Shown: positions 21,409-32,071, numbered from the stretch's first letter. The stretch: 64,000 nt of DNA from Ipomoea triloba (GCF_003576645.1 NC_044930.1:16318620-16382619), one strand, 5' to 3'. Numbers and translations are program-made. Notes: generated by a model from the letters alone, not told the origin.

Positions 21409-22943
21409 TGAAGGGTGTAGTTTTCGCGGTGGATGGAAAGTAATAGGTGGTAAAACGGGAAGAAGTTCCCGAGTATCGTTCTCAAAGGATGGCAAGGAGG
21501 GAATTCAAGCGGTAAGGGGATTAAGCACAAGAGTGTTTAGTGTTTGAAAGCTAACCCAAACATAGGTAAGAAAGGTGCATGAAACATAAGGAAAATAAGG
21601 AACAAACAAAGGAAACAATTAAAGTGGAAAGGAGGATTTGGATATTGCAACTCATATAGGTATCCTTGATTTCCTAAGATACTAGGCTAGCAACACTTAG
21701 ATAATGAAAATGAGGCAAGACAACTATGCCAACGCCACTCTCGTGGTCATTGGCCTATCATCTAGTCCATAGTCCCATTCTCATGGCAACTAGGCTAGGT
21801 GAGGCAAATTATCGAACACATGGTGTGCTATTTGCCTTCCAATCCCCCTTTTCTCAAAGGTGGGAAGGAAACGTGCTAGGCTAGGCTAAGGAGTATCCCT
21901 ACTCTCGTAGGTGAGACTCCTTCTCCAAACACCTCTCATATAGGTTGATCATTCCCACACAAGAGTCAAAGAAGATCACCATTCACACAATCAAACTCAT
22001 AATCAAAGCAATTGCAAAACCTAATTGATCAATTCAAAGCTCAAGAACATCCATAAAACATTGCTCAATCCAAATCCACAAAGATCTATCTAATCATACT
22101 TGAAATTGAAATAGCAAAAGCAAAAGTAATGACAAGAAATTAAAAGGAAGACTTAGCTAGGAATTGAACTTTGAATTTGAACTTGAACTTGAAATTGAAC
22201 TTTAATCTTGAACTTGAATGTAGATCACAATCTTGCAACAATGGAATTCTTCTCTAATTCTAATCTAAACTAAGAATTGCAATGTGGAGTGAATTGGGAA
22301 TGTGGAGTGAATTGGGGGAGATCTCTCTAGGCTAATCCTAGAGAGAGAAATATTCTAAACTGATCTAAAATTGAAGTGTGATGGATCCCCTGAAAAATGG
22401 CTAAATTCCCCTTTTAAATCTCGCCCAACCGCCAATTTTCCGCGCTGGACGCACGGGTGGACGCACGCGCGTCCACTGGGGCGTCCACTGCGCGTCCACT
22501 GCGTTTCTGCTGCGTTTCTGCTGCACAGACTTCAACTTCAGAGAGCTGCTTGGTGGACGCGTGCTGGACGCGCGCGTCCATTGCGCGTCCACAGCAGACT
22601 GCTGTTCTGCTGTGCGAGAATCAGAGAGCGAAAAGTTGGACGCAAGGGTGGACGCACGGTGGACGCGCGTTGGACGCGCGTCCACTGGGGCGTCCACTGG
22701 GCGTCCATGGTGTATTTCGCACTCCAACTTCGACTCGTGAATCCTTCTTCGGAATCTAGCCATTTTCTGCCTTTTTGCCCATCTTTTTACCTACAAAATG
22801 ATTAACCAAGTGTGGAACGGGGTCCAATGGAAATATGAAGCATTCTAATGCAATTTAACACTAAAACATTCATAAAAGCTTTAACTTGTATACTAAACGA
22901 TCCACGAACAACCGTATAAAAGTGGTATATTTTGCACTTATCA
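21409..22943 (-). repeat. 3' LTR of element C (complete)
   Basis: It reads TGATAAGTGCAAAA…CCTTCA on the minus strand. A dense cluster of GGACGC/GCGTCC words at 22441-22708 precedes a TTTAAAAGG TATA-like site at about 22411-22420. It aligns with 28277-29168 with few differences, so insertion was fairly recent. Confidence 0.8.
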
Positions 22944-23407
22944 AACTTTCCACACTTTAAACCTTGCTTGTCCTCAAGCAAGCAATCATAGGACAACCAA
23001 CACAACAAGTGCAAAATATATCACCAAGCTTTAGAAACGCATATGAGCTAGATGGAAGAACAAAGCACAACATTGAAATTAAGGGTTCCTTTATTCTATC
23101 AAAGAAATGTGTCCATAAATGAACCATAAAGTTCAAAAGTGAATATCCTAAGACTTGACACCGTTCTTTTGGTAAAGTAAATTTTCAGTAATAGACTTTG
23201 TTTCACACTTTTCAAGCATGCATACCAAAAGGGAATTCACCAAATATTTTGAAAGGGCCACTAGCCGAGCCAACTAGTGGGAACGATGTGCACAAGTCAA
23301 TGCTAATAGTCCAACCTTATAACCTCAAGCCCCCTAGATTCTAGCGTGATTAACAACAACAAAAAAAAAGCTTCAAGGTTGTCTACTACCCCTCAAGACC
23401 AACCATC

Positions 23408-23466
23408 GGGCTACCCGATCTCACATGGAGCTCCATGCTTTTTCGAGAACTGTGCAATGGGTGCCC
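23408..23466 (-). other. Covarying stem-loop module 1 of element C
   Basis: Plus-strand arms GGGCTACCC (23408-23416) and GGGTGCCC (23459-23466) pair over eight positions with one bulge. The inner palindrome CATGGAGCTCCATG is at 23424-23437. It is the first of three units spaced 111 and 113 bases apart. Confidence 0.65.
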
Positions 23467-23518
23467 GGTCCTAACGGGATAGATCTCTCCTTTTCTCATT
23501 CCCCAAGATAACCTCATC

Positions 23519-23577
23519 GGGCTACCCGACTTCACATGGATCTCCATGCTTTTTCGAAGACGGTGCAATGGGTGCCC
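23519..23577 (-). other. Covarying stem-loop module 2 of element C
   Basis: The arms GGGCTACCC and GGGTGCCC recur at 23519-23527 and 23570-23577, with the inner palindrome CATGGATCTCCATG at 23535-23548. Confidence 0.65.
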
Positions 23578-23631
23578 GAATCTCAGCGGAATGGCTCTCT
23601 TAAATTTTCTCATCTCCCAAGACCTCGTATC

Positions 23632-23691
23632 GGGGCAACCGACTTCACGTGGATCTCCACGCTTTTTCGAAGACAGTGCGATGGTTGCCCC
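23632..23691 (-). other. Covarying stem-loop module 3 of element C
   Basis: The outer arms are GGGGCAACC (23632-23640) and GGTTGCCCC (23683-23691), a perfect 9-bp pairing. The inner palindrome is CGTGGATCTCCACG (23648-23661). Compared with module 2 the inner A-T pair has become G-C on both sides; compared with element A the outer T-A pair has become C-G on both sides. Confidence 0.72.
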
Positions 23692-24174
23692 CAACTTGCC
23701 CTAGCGAGACGGTTCATCTTTTTCATTTCCTAAGGTGGCCACATTGGACTCTTTTGGGGTTTTGGCCTCATTGGGCTCTTTTAAACAAAATAAAGCAAAG
23801 CATCACCTTCACAACCCCACACACCACCTTCGGGAGAGCAAAAACAAAAATTATGTTCATTTCCGGGCTTAGCATATTATCTTTCTAGCATTGGCGAGTG
23901 CACACTCCCACTTCGAGGGATCATTGACTATGGTCCGAACAAAATAGAGGGTGAATTATCATGCAAGCACACAATATAATCAAATTTCAAAAGTGCCAAA
24001 GAGTTCATTTCAAGGGATATTCAACATTGAAATCAATTATTCATTCATAGCAACACATTTCTAAGATAGATTAAACAAAACATTAATTTCAACACCACAC
24101 AAGATTCTATACTAGCATCATATACTTAACCACATTTTAAGCACAAAGTGCTTTCCTTTCCACACTTTAGAAAT

Positions 24175-24194
24175 GAACATCGTCCTCGATGTTC
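24175..24194 (-). other. AACATCG-AGGA-CGATGTT hairpin (element C)
   Basis: On the minus strand GAACATCGAGGACGATGTTC forms an 8-bp stem with an AGGA loop, followed by TAAAGTGTGGAAAGG. The basal pair is G-C where A and B have A-T. A probable assembly copy is at 25965-25984. Confidence 0.72.
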
Positions 24195-24621
24195 GCTCTA
24201 TGCACACGGTGAGAAAGAGATAAGGTCATTCGCCTAGTGCAATGCCCTTTCCACACTTTAAAAGTGGGCTATGGGCTAGGAGGATCACAACATTGCTTTT
24301 ATGAAAGACTTTTAACAACATACACTATAATACCAAACAACCCCGGGTTTCCACACTTTAGAACGAAAGCATATAGGTAATGAAAAATAAGTAAGGGAGA
24401 TAAAGAGACTCCCCTTGTTGCTTCTCTTAGAGTTCCTTGACTTTGATCATGGTGGGAAAGGCATAACCTCTTAGCTTTGAGCCATTTATCAATTTTCCTA
24501 CACCATCAACAAACACATTGCAATACTACAAACCATATTAGAGAATTTAACTTCCATTAATGCAAAACTTATTGAAAGCACAAGTAAACAACAAAAACAA
24601 AATGCATAAAAATGTAAGATA

Positions 24622-24673
24622 ACCTCGGGTTGCCTCCCGAGAAGCGCTCCGTTTAACGTCCGTAGCCCGACGC
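24622..24673 (-). other. Conserved GGGAGGCAACCC block (element C)
   Basis: On the minus strand the block contains GGACGTTAAACGGAGCGCTT and then CTCGGGAGGCAACCCGAG, a 6-bp stem around AGGCAA. The TAA inside GTTAAAC is the stop codon of the gag-like frame, so the motif straddles the end of the coding region. The copy at 26412-26463 is a probable assembly duplicate. Confidence 0.7.
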
Positions 24674-25226
24674 AACTTTCAAACCTTCATTCCAACACAC
24701 TTGGACGGGGACAAGTCCTTTTGCCCCATCCACTCTTTCCTCACGATATGCCCTCAAGTGCCGGGCATTGATAAACTCCTTTAATTCTATTAATAGCATA
24801 CTCTCTTCCAAAGGTTTGCAACTATCCACGTCCATGAGTATGCTATTCTCTTCCGAATTTCCTCTTTTTTCATTTTTCTTCTTTTCACCAAACTCCTTTT
24901 CATCATTTCTCACTTTATACTCAACTTCCTCCTTTACACTCTCATCTCTTGTCTTTTCCTTCTCCTCTTCTATGATTTTGCCATGAACTTCCTCAAACAA
25001 CACCTTCTTATTTTCAAAATTTTCTTCTTCATTTTCCTTTTCTATAGTCACACTCTCCTCAACCTCCTCTTTTTCACTACTTAACAACACATCCATTAAA
25101 TCTCCATCCGTTTCCTCTTTTTCTTCTCCAAGCAAATCATGAATATATATAGCATCATCAAGGCAATTATCATGGAAAGTGTCAAATTCAACATCATTTA
25201 AATCAAGCAAACTAGCATCAACATTC

Positions 25227-25227
25227 N
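25227..25227. other. Assembly join (single N)
   Basis: Sequence after this N repeats 23438 onward with an offset of 1,790 bases, including the 185-codon C-terminal part of the gag-like gene, before continuing into new gene sequence. Confidence 0.85.
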
Positions 25228-26442
25228 CTTTTTCGAGAACTGTGCAATGGGTGCCCGGTCCTAACGGGATAGATCTCTCCTTTTCTCATTCCCCAAGATA
25301 ACCTCATCGGGCTACCCGACTTCACATGGATCTCCATGCTTTTTCGAAGACGGTGCAATGGGTGCCCGAATCTCAGCGGAATGGCTCTCTTAAATTTTCT
25401 CATCTCCCAAGACCTCGTATCGGGGCAACCGACTTCACGTGGATCTCCACGCTTTTTCGAAGACAGTGCGATGGTTGCCCCCAACTTGCCCTAGCGAGAC
25501 GGTTCATCTTTTTCATTTCCTAAGGTGGCCACATTGGACTCTTTTGGGGTTTTGGCCTCATTGGGCTCTTTTAAACAAAATAAAGCAAAGCATCACCTTC
25601 ACAACCCCACACACCACCTTCGGGAGAGCAAAAACAAAAATTATGTTCATTTCCGGGCTTAGCATATTATCTTTCTAGCATTGGCGAGTGCACACTCCCA
25701 CTTCGAGGGATCATTGACTATGGTCCGAACAAAATAGAGGGTGAATTATCATGCAAGCACACAATATAATCAAATTTCAAAAGTGCCAAAGAGTTCATTT
25801 CAAGGGATATTCAACATTGAAATCAATTATTCATTCATAGCAACACATTTCTAAGATAGATTAAACAAAACATTAATTTCAACACCACACAAGATTCTAT
25901 ACTAGCATCATATACTTAACCACATTTTAAGCACAAAGTGCTTTCCTTTCCACACTTTAGAAATGAACATCGTCCTCGATGTTCGCTCTATGCACACGGT
26001 GAGAAAGAGATAAGGTCATTCGCCTAGTGCAATGCCCTTTCCACACTTTAAAAGTGGGCTATGGGCTAGGAGGATCACAACATTGCTTTTATGAAAGACT
26101 TTTAACAACATACACTATAATACCAAACAACCCCGGGTTTCCACACTTTAGAACGAAAGCATATAGGTAATGAAAAATAAGTAAGGGAGATAAAGAGACT
26201 CCCCTTGTTGCTTCTCTTAGAGTTCCTTGACTTTGATCATGGTGGGAAAGGCATAACCTCTTAGCTTTGAGCCATTTATCAATTTTCCTACACCATCAAC
26301 AAACACATTGCAATACTACAAACCATATTAGAGAATTTAACTTCCATTAATGCAAAACTTATTGAAAGCACAAGTAAACAACAAAAACAAAATGCATAAA
26401 AATGTAAGATAACCTCGGGTTGCCTCCCGAGAAGCGCTCCGT

Positions 26443-28287
26443 TTAACGTCCGTAGCCCGACGCAACTTTCAAACCTTCATTCCAACACACTTGGACGGGG
26501 ACAAGTCCTTTTGCCCCATCCACTCTTTCCTCACGATATGCCCTCAAGTGCCGGGCATTGATAAACTCCTTTAATTCTATTAATAGCATACTCTCTTCCA
26601 AAGGTTTGCAACTATCCACGTCCATGAGTATGCTATTCTCTTCCGAATTTCCTCTTTTTTCATTTTTCTTCTTTTCACCAAACTCCTTTTCATCATTTCT
26701 CACTTTATACTCAACTTCCTCCTTTACACTCTCATCTCTTGTCTTTTCCTTCTCCTCTTCTATGATTTTGCCATGAACTTCCTCAAACAACACCTTCTTA
26801 TTTTCAAAATTTTCTTCTTCATTTTCCTTTTCTATAGTCACACTCTCCTCAACCTCCTCTTTTTCACTACTTAACAACACATCCATTAAATCTCCATCCG
26901 TTTCCTCTTTTTCTTCTCCAAGCAAATCATGAATATATATAGCATCATCAAGGCAATTATCATGGAAAGTGTCAAATTCAACATCATTTAAATCAAGCAA
27001 ACTAGCATCAACATCAAATTCAACATCATTTAAATCAAGCAAACTAGCATCAACATTCAATTCAACATCATTTAAATCAAGCAAACTAGCATCAACATTC
27101 AATTCAACATCATTTAAATCAAGCAAACTAGCATCAACATTCAATTCACCATCAACATTACAAAGCATATCATGCAATTCACCAACATGTTCATTTAACA
27201 AAGAATTATCATCAAAAGTAAACAACTCAAGGCCATCATTATCATTAGAATTNTGGAAAGTGTCAAATTCAACATCATTTAAATCAAGCAAACTAGCATC
27301 AACATTCAATTCACCATCAACATTACAAAGCATATCATGCAATTCACCAACATGTTCATTTAACAAAGAATTATCATCAAAAGTAAACAACTCAAGGCCA
27401 TCATTATCATTAGAATTAAAAGAATTATTTTCACAAGTATCAACACAATTTTCATCATCATCATCGAAGGAGTCAAATGAATCACTATCATTAAAGTCAT
27501 AAGGGTTAAGAAAATTGACTTCATTATCAACACCTTCAATTATGCAATTATTTTCACTAGGCATATCTACCACTTTTTCAACTCCATTATCAACACAATC
27601 AATATTAGAATTATCAAAATGAATAGGCACACCAATATCATCACAATCATCATTCTCATCACACATGTTGGCCCAAGATTTAGAAATTTTATCACCAAGA
27701 GTAGTGCTAACACTAATAGGGTCAAGTGTCTTACCATATGCAAGCTCAATGTTTTCTTCTTTGTCTTTAACATCTTCTTTAGGCTCTTCTTCCTCTATGA
27801 CATCTCCTTGTGATCTCTCGGCCAATGCCTTGGAGTTTTGAGCTACTTGTGTTTCCAAGTTCCTTATTGAAGCATGACTCTCTTGTCTAAAATTTGAGAC
27901 ATCTTTCCTTATAGTGGAGAATTCTTGCCTAAAGTCTTGTTTCCACTCTTGACTTATGTTGGCCATTTCTTGCCTAAGCTCACCAAACATCCTTACCATT
28001 TTGTCCTCAAAACTTTCCGTAGGAGCCTCATCCATTGGTGGTGGCTTTCTTGGTTGATATTGTGCTCTATAATCCTCATCATCTTCATAACGATAGGGGT
28101 TAGAATGTTGACCATTATATTCTTCTTGTGAAGATCCATATGCCCTTGAGTAGGGTTGTTCATAGTCCTCATAATCTCTATAACCATAGGGGTTAGAAAC
28201 TTGAGCATTATAGCCTCCCCTTGGTTGCCTATATCCATAAAAACATTGCTCAATCCAAATCACAAAGATCTCTTCTACATTGCTCAA
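26443..28287 (-). CDS. Gag-like protein of element C, 5' end replaced by LTR
   Basis: The frame is open for 614 codons across an N at 27253. The first 15 or so residues read through LTR sequence, so the genuine start is missing. Tyr/Gly/Gln-rich repeats (about residues 18-75) are followed by a coiled-coil stretch with MVRMFGELRQEMANI, FRQEFSTIRKDV and NLETQVAQNSKAL, comparable in layout to the end of the element B gag. The rest is strongly acidic (Asp/Asn- then Glu/Lys-rich). Three extra 14-residue units around DASLLDLNDVE are exact 42-bp duplications and the N join repeats a further stretch, so the true protein is shorter. No protease, polymerase or zinc knuckle is seen. Confidence 0.6.
   Translation of the reverse strand: MSNVEEIFVIWIEQCFYGYRQPRGGYNAQVSNPYGYRDYEDYEQPYSRAYGSSQEEYNGQHSNPYRYEDDEDYRAQYQPRKPPPMDEAPTESFEDKMVRMFGELRQEMANISQEWKQDFRQEFSTIRKDVSNFRQESHASIRNLETQVAQNSKALAERSQGDVIEEEEPKEDVKDKEENIELAYGKTLDPISVSTTLGDKISKSWANMCDENDDCDDIGVPIHFDNSNIDCVDNGVEKVVDMPSENNCIIEGVDNEVNFLNPYDFNDSDSFDSFDDDDENCVDTCENNSFNSNDNDGLELFTFDDNSLLNEHVGELHDMLCNVDGELNVDASLLDLNDVEFDTFXNSNDNDGLELFTFDDNSLLNEHVGELHDMLCNVDGELNVDASLLDLNDVELNVDASLLDLNDVELNVDASLLDLNDVEFDVDASLLDLNDVEFDTFHDNCLDDAIYIHDLLGEEKEETDGDLMDVLLSSEKEEVEESVTIEKENEEENFENKKVLFEEVHGKIIEEEKEKTRDESVKEEVEYKVRNDEKEFGEKKKNEKRGNSEENSILMDVDSCKPLEESMLLIELKEFINARHLRAYREERVDGAKGLVPVQVCWNEGLKVASGYGR
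27001..27140. repeat. Exact 42-bp tandem units in element C gag-like gene
   Basis: ACTAGCATCAACAT begins at 27001, 27043, 27085 and 27127. After the N at 27253 the same region is given with a single unit, so the array is probably an assembly artefact. Confidence 0.8.
27253..27253. other. Assembly join (single N)
   Basis: The text after the N restarts at TGGAAAGTGTCAAATTC, first seen at 26963, and repeats the sequence up to the join with fewer 42-bp units. Confidence 0.85.
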
Positions 28288-29168
28288 TCCAAATCCACAA
28301 AGATCTATCTAATCATACTTGAAATTGAAATAGCAAAAGCAAAAGTAATGACAAGAAATTAAAAGGAAGACTTAGCTAGGAATTGAACTTTGAATTGAAC
28401 TTGAACTTGAAATTGAACTTTAATCTTGAACTTGAATGTAGATCACAATCTTGCAACAATGGAATTCTTCTCTAATTCTAATCTAAACTAAGAATTGCAA
28501 TGTGGAGTGAATTGGGAATGTGGAGTGAATTGGGGGAGATCTCTCTAGGCTAATCCTAGAGAGAGAAATATTCTAAACTGATCTAAAATTGAAGTGTGAT
28601 GGATCCCCTGAAAAATGGCTCAATTCTCCTTTTAAATCTCGCCCAACCGCCAATTTTCCGCGATGGACGCACGGGTGGACGCACGCTGGACGCGTGTCCA
28701 CTGGGGCGTCCACTGCGCGTCCACTGCGTTTCTGCTGCGTTTCTGCTGCACAGACTTCAACTTCAGAGAGCTGCTTGGTGGACGCGTGCTGGACGCGCGC
28801 GTCCACTGCGCGTCCACAGCAGACTGCTGTTCTGCTGTGCGAGAATCAGAGAGCGAAAAGTTGGACGCAAGGGTGGACGCATGGTGGACGCGCGTTGGAC
28901 GCGCGTCCACTAGGGCGTCCACTGGGCGTCCATGGTGTATTTCGCACTCCAACTTCGACTCGTGAATCCTTCTTCGAAATCTAGCCATTTTCTGCCTTTT
29001 TGCCCATCTTTTTACCTACAAAATGATTAACCAAATGTGGAACGGGGTCCAATGGCAATATGAAGCATTCTAATGCAATTTAACACTAAAACATTCATAA
29101 AAGCTTTAACTTGTATACTAAACGATCCACGAACAACCGTATAAAAGTGGTATCTTTTGCACTTATCA
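28277..29168 (-). repeat. 5' LTR of element C (3' part deleted)
   Basis: It aligns with the first 890 bases of the complete LTR at 21409-22943, including the GGACGC word cluster (28661-28930) and the TTTAAA TATA-like site (about 28630). Homology ends in a short duplicated stretch (28240-28306, ATTGCTCAATCCAAATC twice, 33 bases apart), then gag-like sequence begins. Confidence 0.75.
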
Positions 29169-29574
29169 TTAACGAATACTAATGAACGCTTAACAAACGA
29201 ACACGAACAGAATTTTCAAAAACCTTAACAAACGAACACGAACACGAACACCGTACCCCCAAATCCTTAACAAACACGAACACGAACAGCCCTAATTGGC
29301 TCCCATTGACTCTACATGCATCCGAAATGCTCCAAAAATCATTCAATTCATCTAAATCACCAAGAATTGGGCCCAAACACACAAATGAATCAAATGAGAA
29401 CATTTTGAGCAAAATTATAACAAATGACAAGGAAAGTAAACTTAAATGCAAGGTGAAAACATGAACATTTTGGCATTTATCACTAGTCTCCTCCGTTGAG
29501 ACCCAACTTGAATCCGCCCTTCAGCCTTGTACTCTCCCACGCGATGTCCAGTACTACCAACACCCTACTGGCTC

Positions 29575-29829
29575 GACAAATTATTGCATAGACCATGGTC
29601 CACACAGCTGTGTGTCCAAAAATAAAAAGTACATTATTTTTGTACTGAAGGTACATTATTTTTGTACTGTAAGTACATTATTTGATAGTATATATCAAAT
29701 AATGTACCATCAGTACAAAAATAATGTACCTACTGTACAAAAATAATGTACCTTCAGTACAAAAATAATATACTTTTATATTTTTGGTCCACACAGCTGT
29801 GTGGACCATGGTCCATGCAATAATGATTG
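29575..29829. mobile_element. Foldback MITE with nested palindromes
   Basis: ATTATTGCAT and GACCATGGTCCACACAGC on the left are mirrored on the right, and between them GTACATTATTTTTGTACTG words in one orientation give way to CAGTACAAAAATAATGTAC words in the other. The whole unit can fold on itself. A 9-base direct repeat TACTGGCTC (29566-29574, 29830-29838) may be the target duplication, which would suggest a Mutator-type element, but the outermost bases do not pair well. Confidence 0.6.
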
Positions 29830-29838
29830 TACTGGCTC

Positions 29839-30585
29839 CACCCATGCCTCTCTCCATGTCCGATCCGGCCTCCCATCCTCCAAGGCCACCATCTTGAAAC
29901 TTAGTAAGCTATCCTGCCAACATTCTTCTAAAAATTCCCAATTGCAACCTTTCTTTGTATGATTGAAATTTAAAAAAAGTTCTCCAGTTATGAAATGAGA
30001 CATAAGAAAAGTTGGCAGACTAAAAAAAGTAATTAAATAAATAAATTGGGTTTGATTTACTCTTCGCCCATATTGGTCTTGTTGTGGTGTCAAATTTTGT
30101 GCCAAGTTAGTATTGTGAGCAAAGGATGTTTAATTTGTATGATGAACTGGGACTTAATTTTCAACTTTTGCTTGCTTGTCTAAGTGGGTTTTCAACCAAT
30201 TTTCATATCATGGACTATAGATGGATTATTGACATAAAAATTTATTTTTAGTATACTTATAGTTCACTTTTAGTGTAAGTTTGTTTTTAGTATATTTGAA
30301 CATTTATTAGTAGTCTCTTGCAATGTGATTCATAGTATAATTTGGTGTTTTTCAATTATGCCATCTTAGTTCACATGATTGTATGTATTGCACTCTTAAA
30401 ATGTTTTAAATTTTGGGTGTTGAAGTATGTGTGCATGTGTTTATATATACTTTGACAATTCGTTTGCTCTTTTTTTGGTATGGAATATATATTTTCCCGT
30501 TTGCTCTTTTTTTGGTATGGAATATATATTTTGATTTGTTAATTTACACATATTAATCTTGATTTATTAATAATTCAAATTTTAT
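29839..30585. other. Intergenic sequence, nothing recognised
   Basis: AT-rich sequence without a credible reading frame. The only structure is a 37-base tandem repeat of CGTTTGCTCTTTTTTTGGTA (30461 and 30498). Confidence 0.5.
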
Positions 30586-31229
30586 TTATTTATAGGGTAA
30601 CACTTGTGTGAGACCGTCTCACGGGTCTCAATCCGTGAGACGGGTCGGGTCACATAATTTGAGTCATTTATGAATTAGTTCTGTTTGGGCTATTTTTTTA
30701 ACAATCAGATATGGGCTTTTTTTTAATTCATTTTATCAATTTTTGGTTCCGAATTTCGCGATTCTTGAGTTCTTCACGCACGAACTATCCGAGCAGTAGA
30801 GACGCGAGTTCCCCTCCACTTTTTCATCTAATTTTCAAATTTTCTCTTCACAAAGGTGGATTATATTCACAATCTCAGGTGAGTTTTTGTTTTTGATAGT
30901 TTTAATGTGTAAAATTTGCTAGGGTTTTGCTATTAAACTCCAATTCTTCCATTTCTCGCGGCACACTCCGATTCTTCCGTTTCTCGCCATCGCCATTAAA
31001 ACAAGAATTTTTGCATTTGCAGTAAGTTGGATTGTGTTTGCAGAGGAATTTCACCACTGGCAGCTATACTCTCCGTTTGCATCATAAAGTATTAGATTTA
31101 ATGCTTTAAGTGTTGAGTATTCATTTTTGCTATGAAGTAGTATATTTGTGCTATTATGTATTGTGTTTGCTGGTTAAAGTGTTGATTATTCATTTGTAGT
31201 ATGAAGTAGTATATTTGGACTATTAAGTA

Positions 31230-31486
31230 CTACCTCCGTCCCAAAATGGTTGTCTGATTCGTTTAACGAGGCTTGACTGAAGTAATTTGTAATTCAATTT
31301 TTCACAATATTACGTTTAGCATTAATATTTAAAATTTATATATTTAGAAACTACATTAAAAGTACTATTAAACACAAAAAATTAAATTTAAAAATAAAAA
31401 AAATTACTAAAGAAAATAAGCAAAGAAGAAATAGTTGGTTTGACCAATGAATAGTAAATAGGACAGGTAAAATGGGACAGAGGGAG
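31230..31486. mobile_element. Stowaway-type MITE
   Basis: The 257-base element starts CTACCTCCGTCCCAAAATGG and ends CCATTTT…GGGACAGAGGGAG in inverted relation, with TA on both sides (31228-31229, 31487-31488). This is the classic Tc1/mariner-derived Stowaway terminus. It lies inside one unit of the degenerate repeat array. Confidence 0.8.
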
Positions 31487-32071
31487 TATTAGATTTAATG
31501 TTGTAAGTGCTGGTTATTCATTTGTGCAATTAAGATGTATATTTGCTCTATAAAGTATTGTGTTTGATGGTTAAAGTCATATATGATCATTCATTTGTGA
31601 TATAAAGTAGTATATTTGCACCATAAAGTATTAGATTTAATGCTTTAAGTGTTGAGTATTCATTTTTGCTATGAAGTAGTATATTTGTGCTATTATGTAT
31701 TGTGTTTGATGGTTAAGTGTTGATTATTCATTTGTAATATGAAGTAGTATATTCGGGCTATTAAGTATTAGATCTAATGTTTAATTGTTGGTTATTCATC
31801 ATTTGTGTAATTAAGAAGTATATTTGCTCTATAAAGTATTGTGTTTGATGGTTAAAGTCATGATCATTCATTTGTGATATAAAGTAGTATATTTGCACCA
31901 TAAGAGTTATTCTTGGGTCATAGTTGCTTTGGAAAATATTAATTTTAATTTCCTTTTGGAACATAGCAACTGAGCTGTCTATTCCCTTCATAGTTTGCCC
32001 CAACGCTGGCCAATGGTTCTCTTTAAATTTTGGTGGACACTGTACTGCTGATTATGAAAATATATTTCTAA

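Larger units (their letters stand above)
22948..24621 (-). other. Conserved noncoding 3' region of element C
   Basis: No credible gene is present. On the minus strand the order from the coding end is: AAGTGTGGAAA words (near 24350, 24248 and 24160), hairpin (24194-24175), a CTCGAAGTGGGAGTGTGC block (about 23893-23916), three stem-loop modules (23691-23408), a CACTAGTTGGCTCGGCTAG block (about 23262-23282), and a final AAGTGTGGAAA word next to the LTR. The order matches elements A and B. Confidence 0.75.
21409..29168 (-). mobile_element. Element C: Athila-like non-autonomous LTR element
   Basis: The element is flanked by TTAAC (21404-21408 and 29169-29173). Reading the minus strand: 5' LTR (29168 to about 28277, truncated), a gag-like frame, the GGGAGGCAACCC block, the conserved noncoding 3' region, and a full 3' LTR (22943-21409) starting TGATAAG. 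There is no protease, reverse transcriptase, RNase H or integrase, so mobility would depend on a relative. About 640 bases of the 5' LTR, the primer site and the start of gag are deleted. It resembles the TR-GAG class of gag-only LTR elements (established class; membership inferred). Confidence 0.8.
20837..29294. mobile_element. hAT-like non-autonomous transposon, interrupted by element C
   Basis: Eight-base duplications ATTGGCTC flank it (20829-20836, 29295-29302), and D2 carries the empty site CTCATTGGCTCCCATTG. Its ends, TTGGGGTGTTAGCG and (inverted) TAGGGCTGTTCGTG, are imperfect terminal inverted repeats. Inside are many copies of TTCGTGAACAAGCTCGTTT and related AACGAACA words, the subterminal motif pattern common in hAT elements. 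Without element C it is about 690 bases and has no transposase, so it would need one in trans. Confidence 0.72.
16274..29482 (-). mobile_element. Solo LTR D1, split by nested insertions
   Basis: Host-facing ends are TGATGAAG (16274) and TTTATCA (29482), flanked by CTAGT at 16269-16273 and 29483-29487. Removing the solo LTR at 17217-20406 and the hAT-like element at 20837-29294 with their target duplications leaves about 1,548 bases, close to the intact relative D2 (1,528). No coding region belongs to it. The minus orientation is inferred from TGATAAATGCC at the high-coordinate end and from the order of GC-rich cluster and TATA-like site in D2. Confidence 0.8.

Noticed and set aside
22371..22805. 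Several overlapping frames on both strands of 22371-22805 and 28573-28988
   Set aside because: They arise from the GGACGC/GCGTCC word cluster of the element C LTRs, which lacks stops in all frames because of its composition.
23386..23694. Frames of 65-102 codons across the stem-loop modules of element C
   Set aside because: The repeated peptide text is the translation of the repeated palindromic modules; paired changes support structure rather than protein.
29776..30105. A 109-codon minus-strand frame overlapping the foldback MITE
   Set aside because: It begins in ordinary intergenic DNA and ends in the MITE arm; no family resemblance or coding signature.
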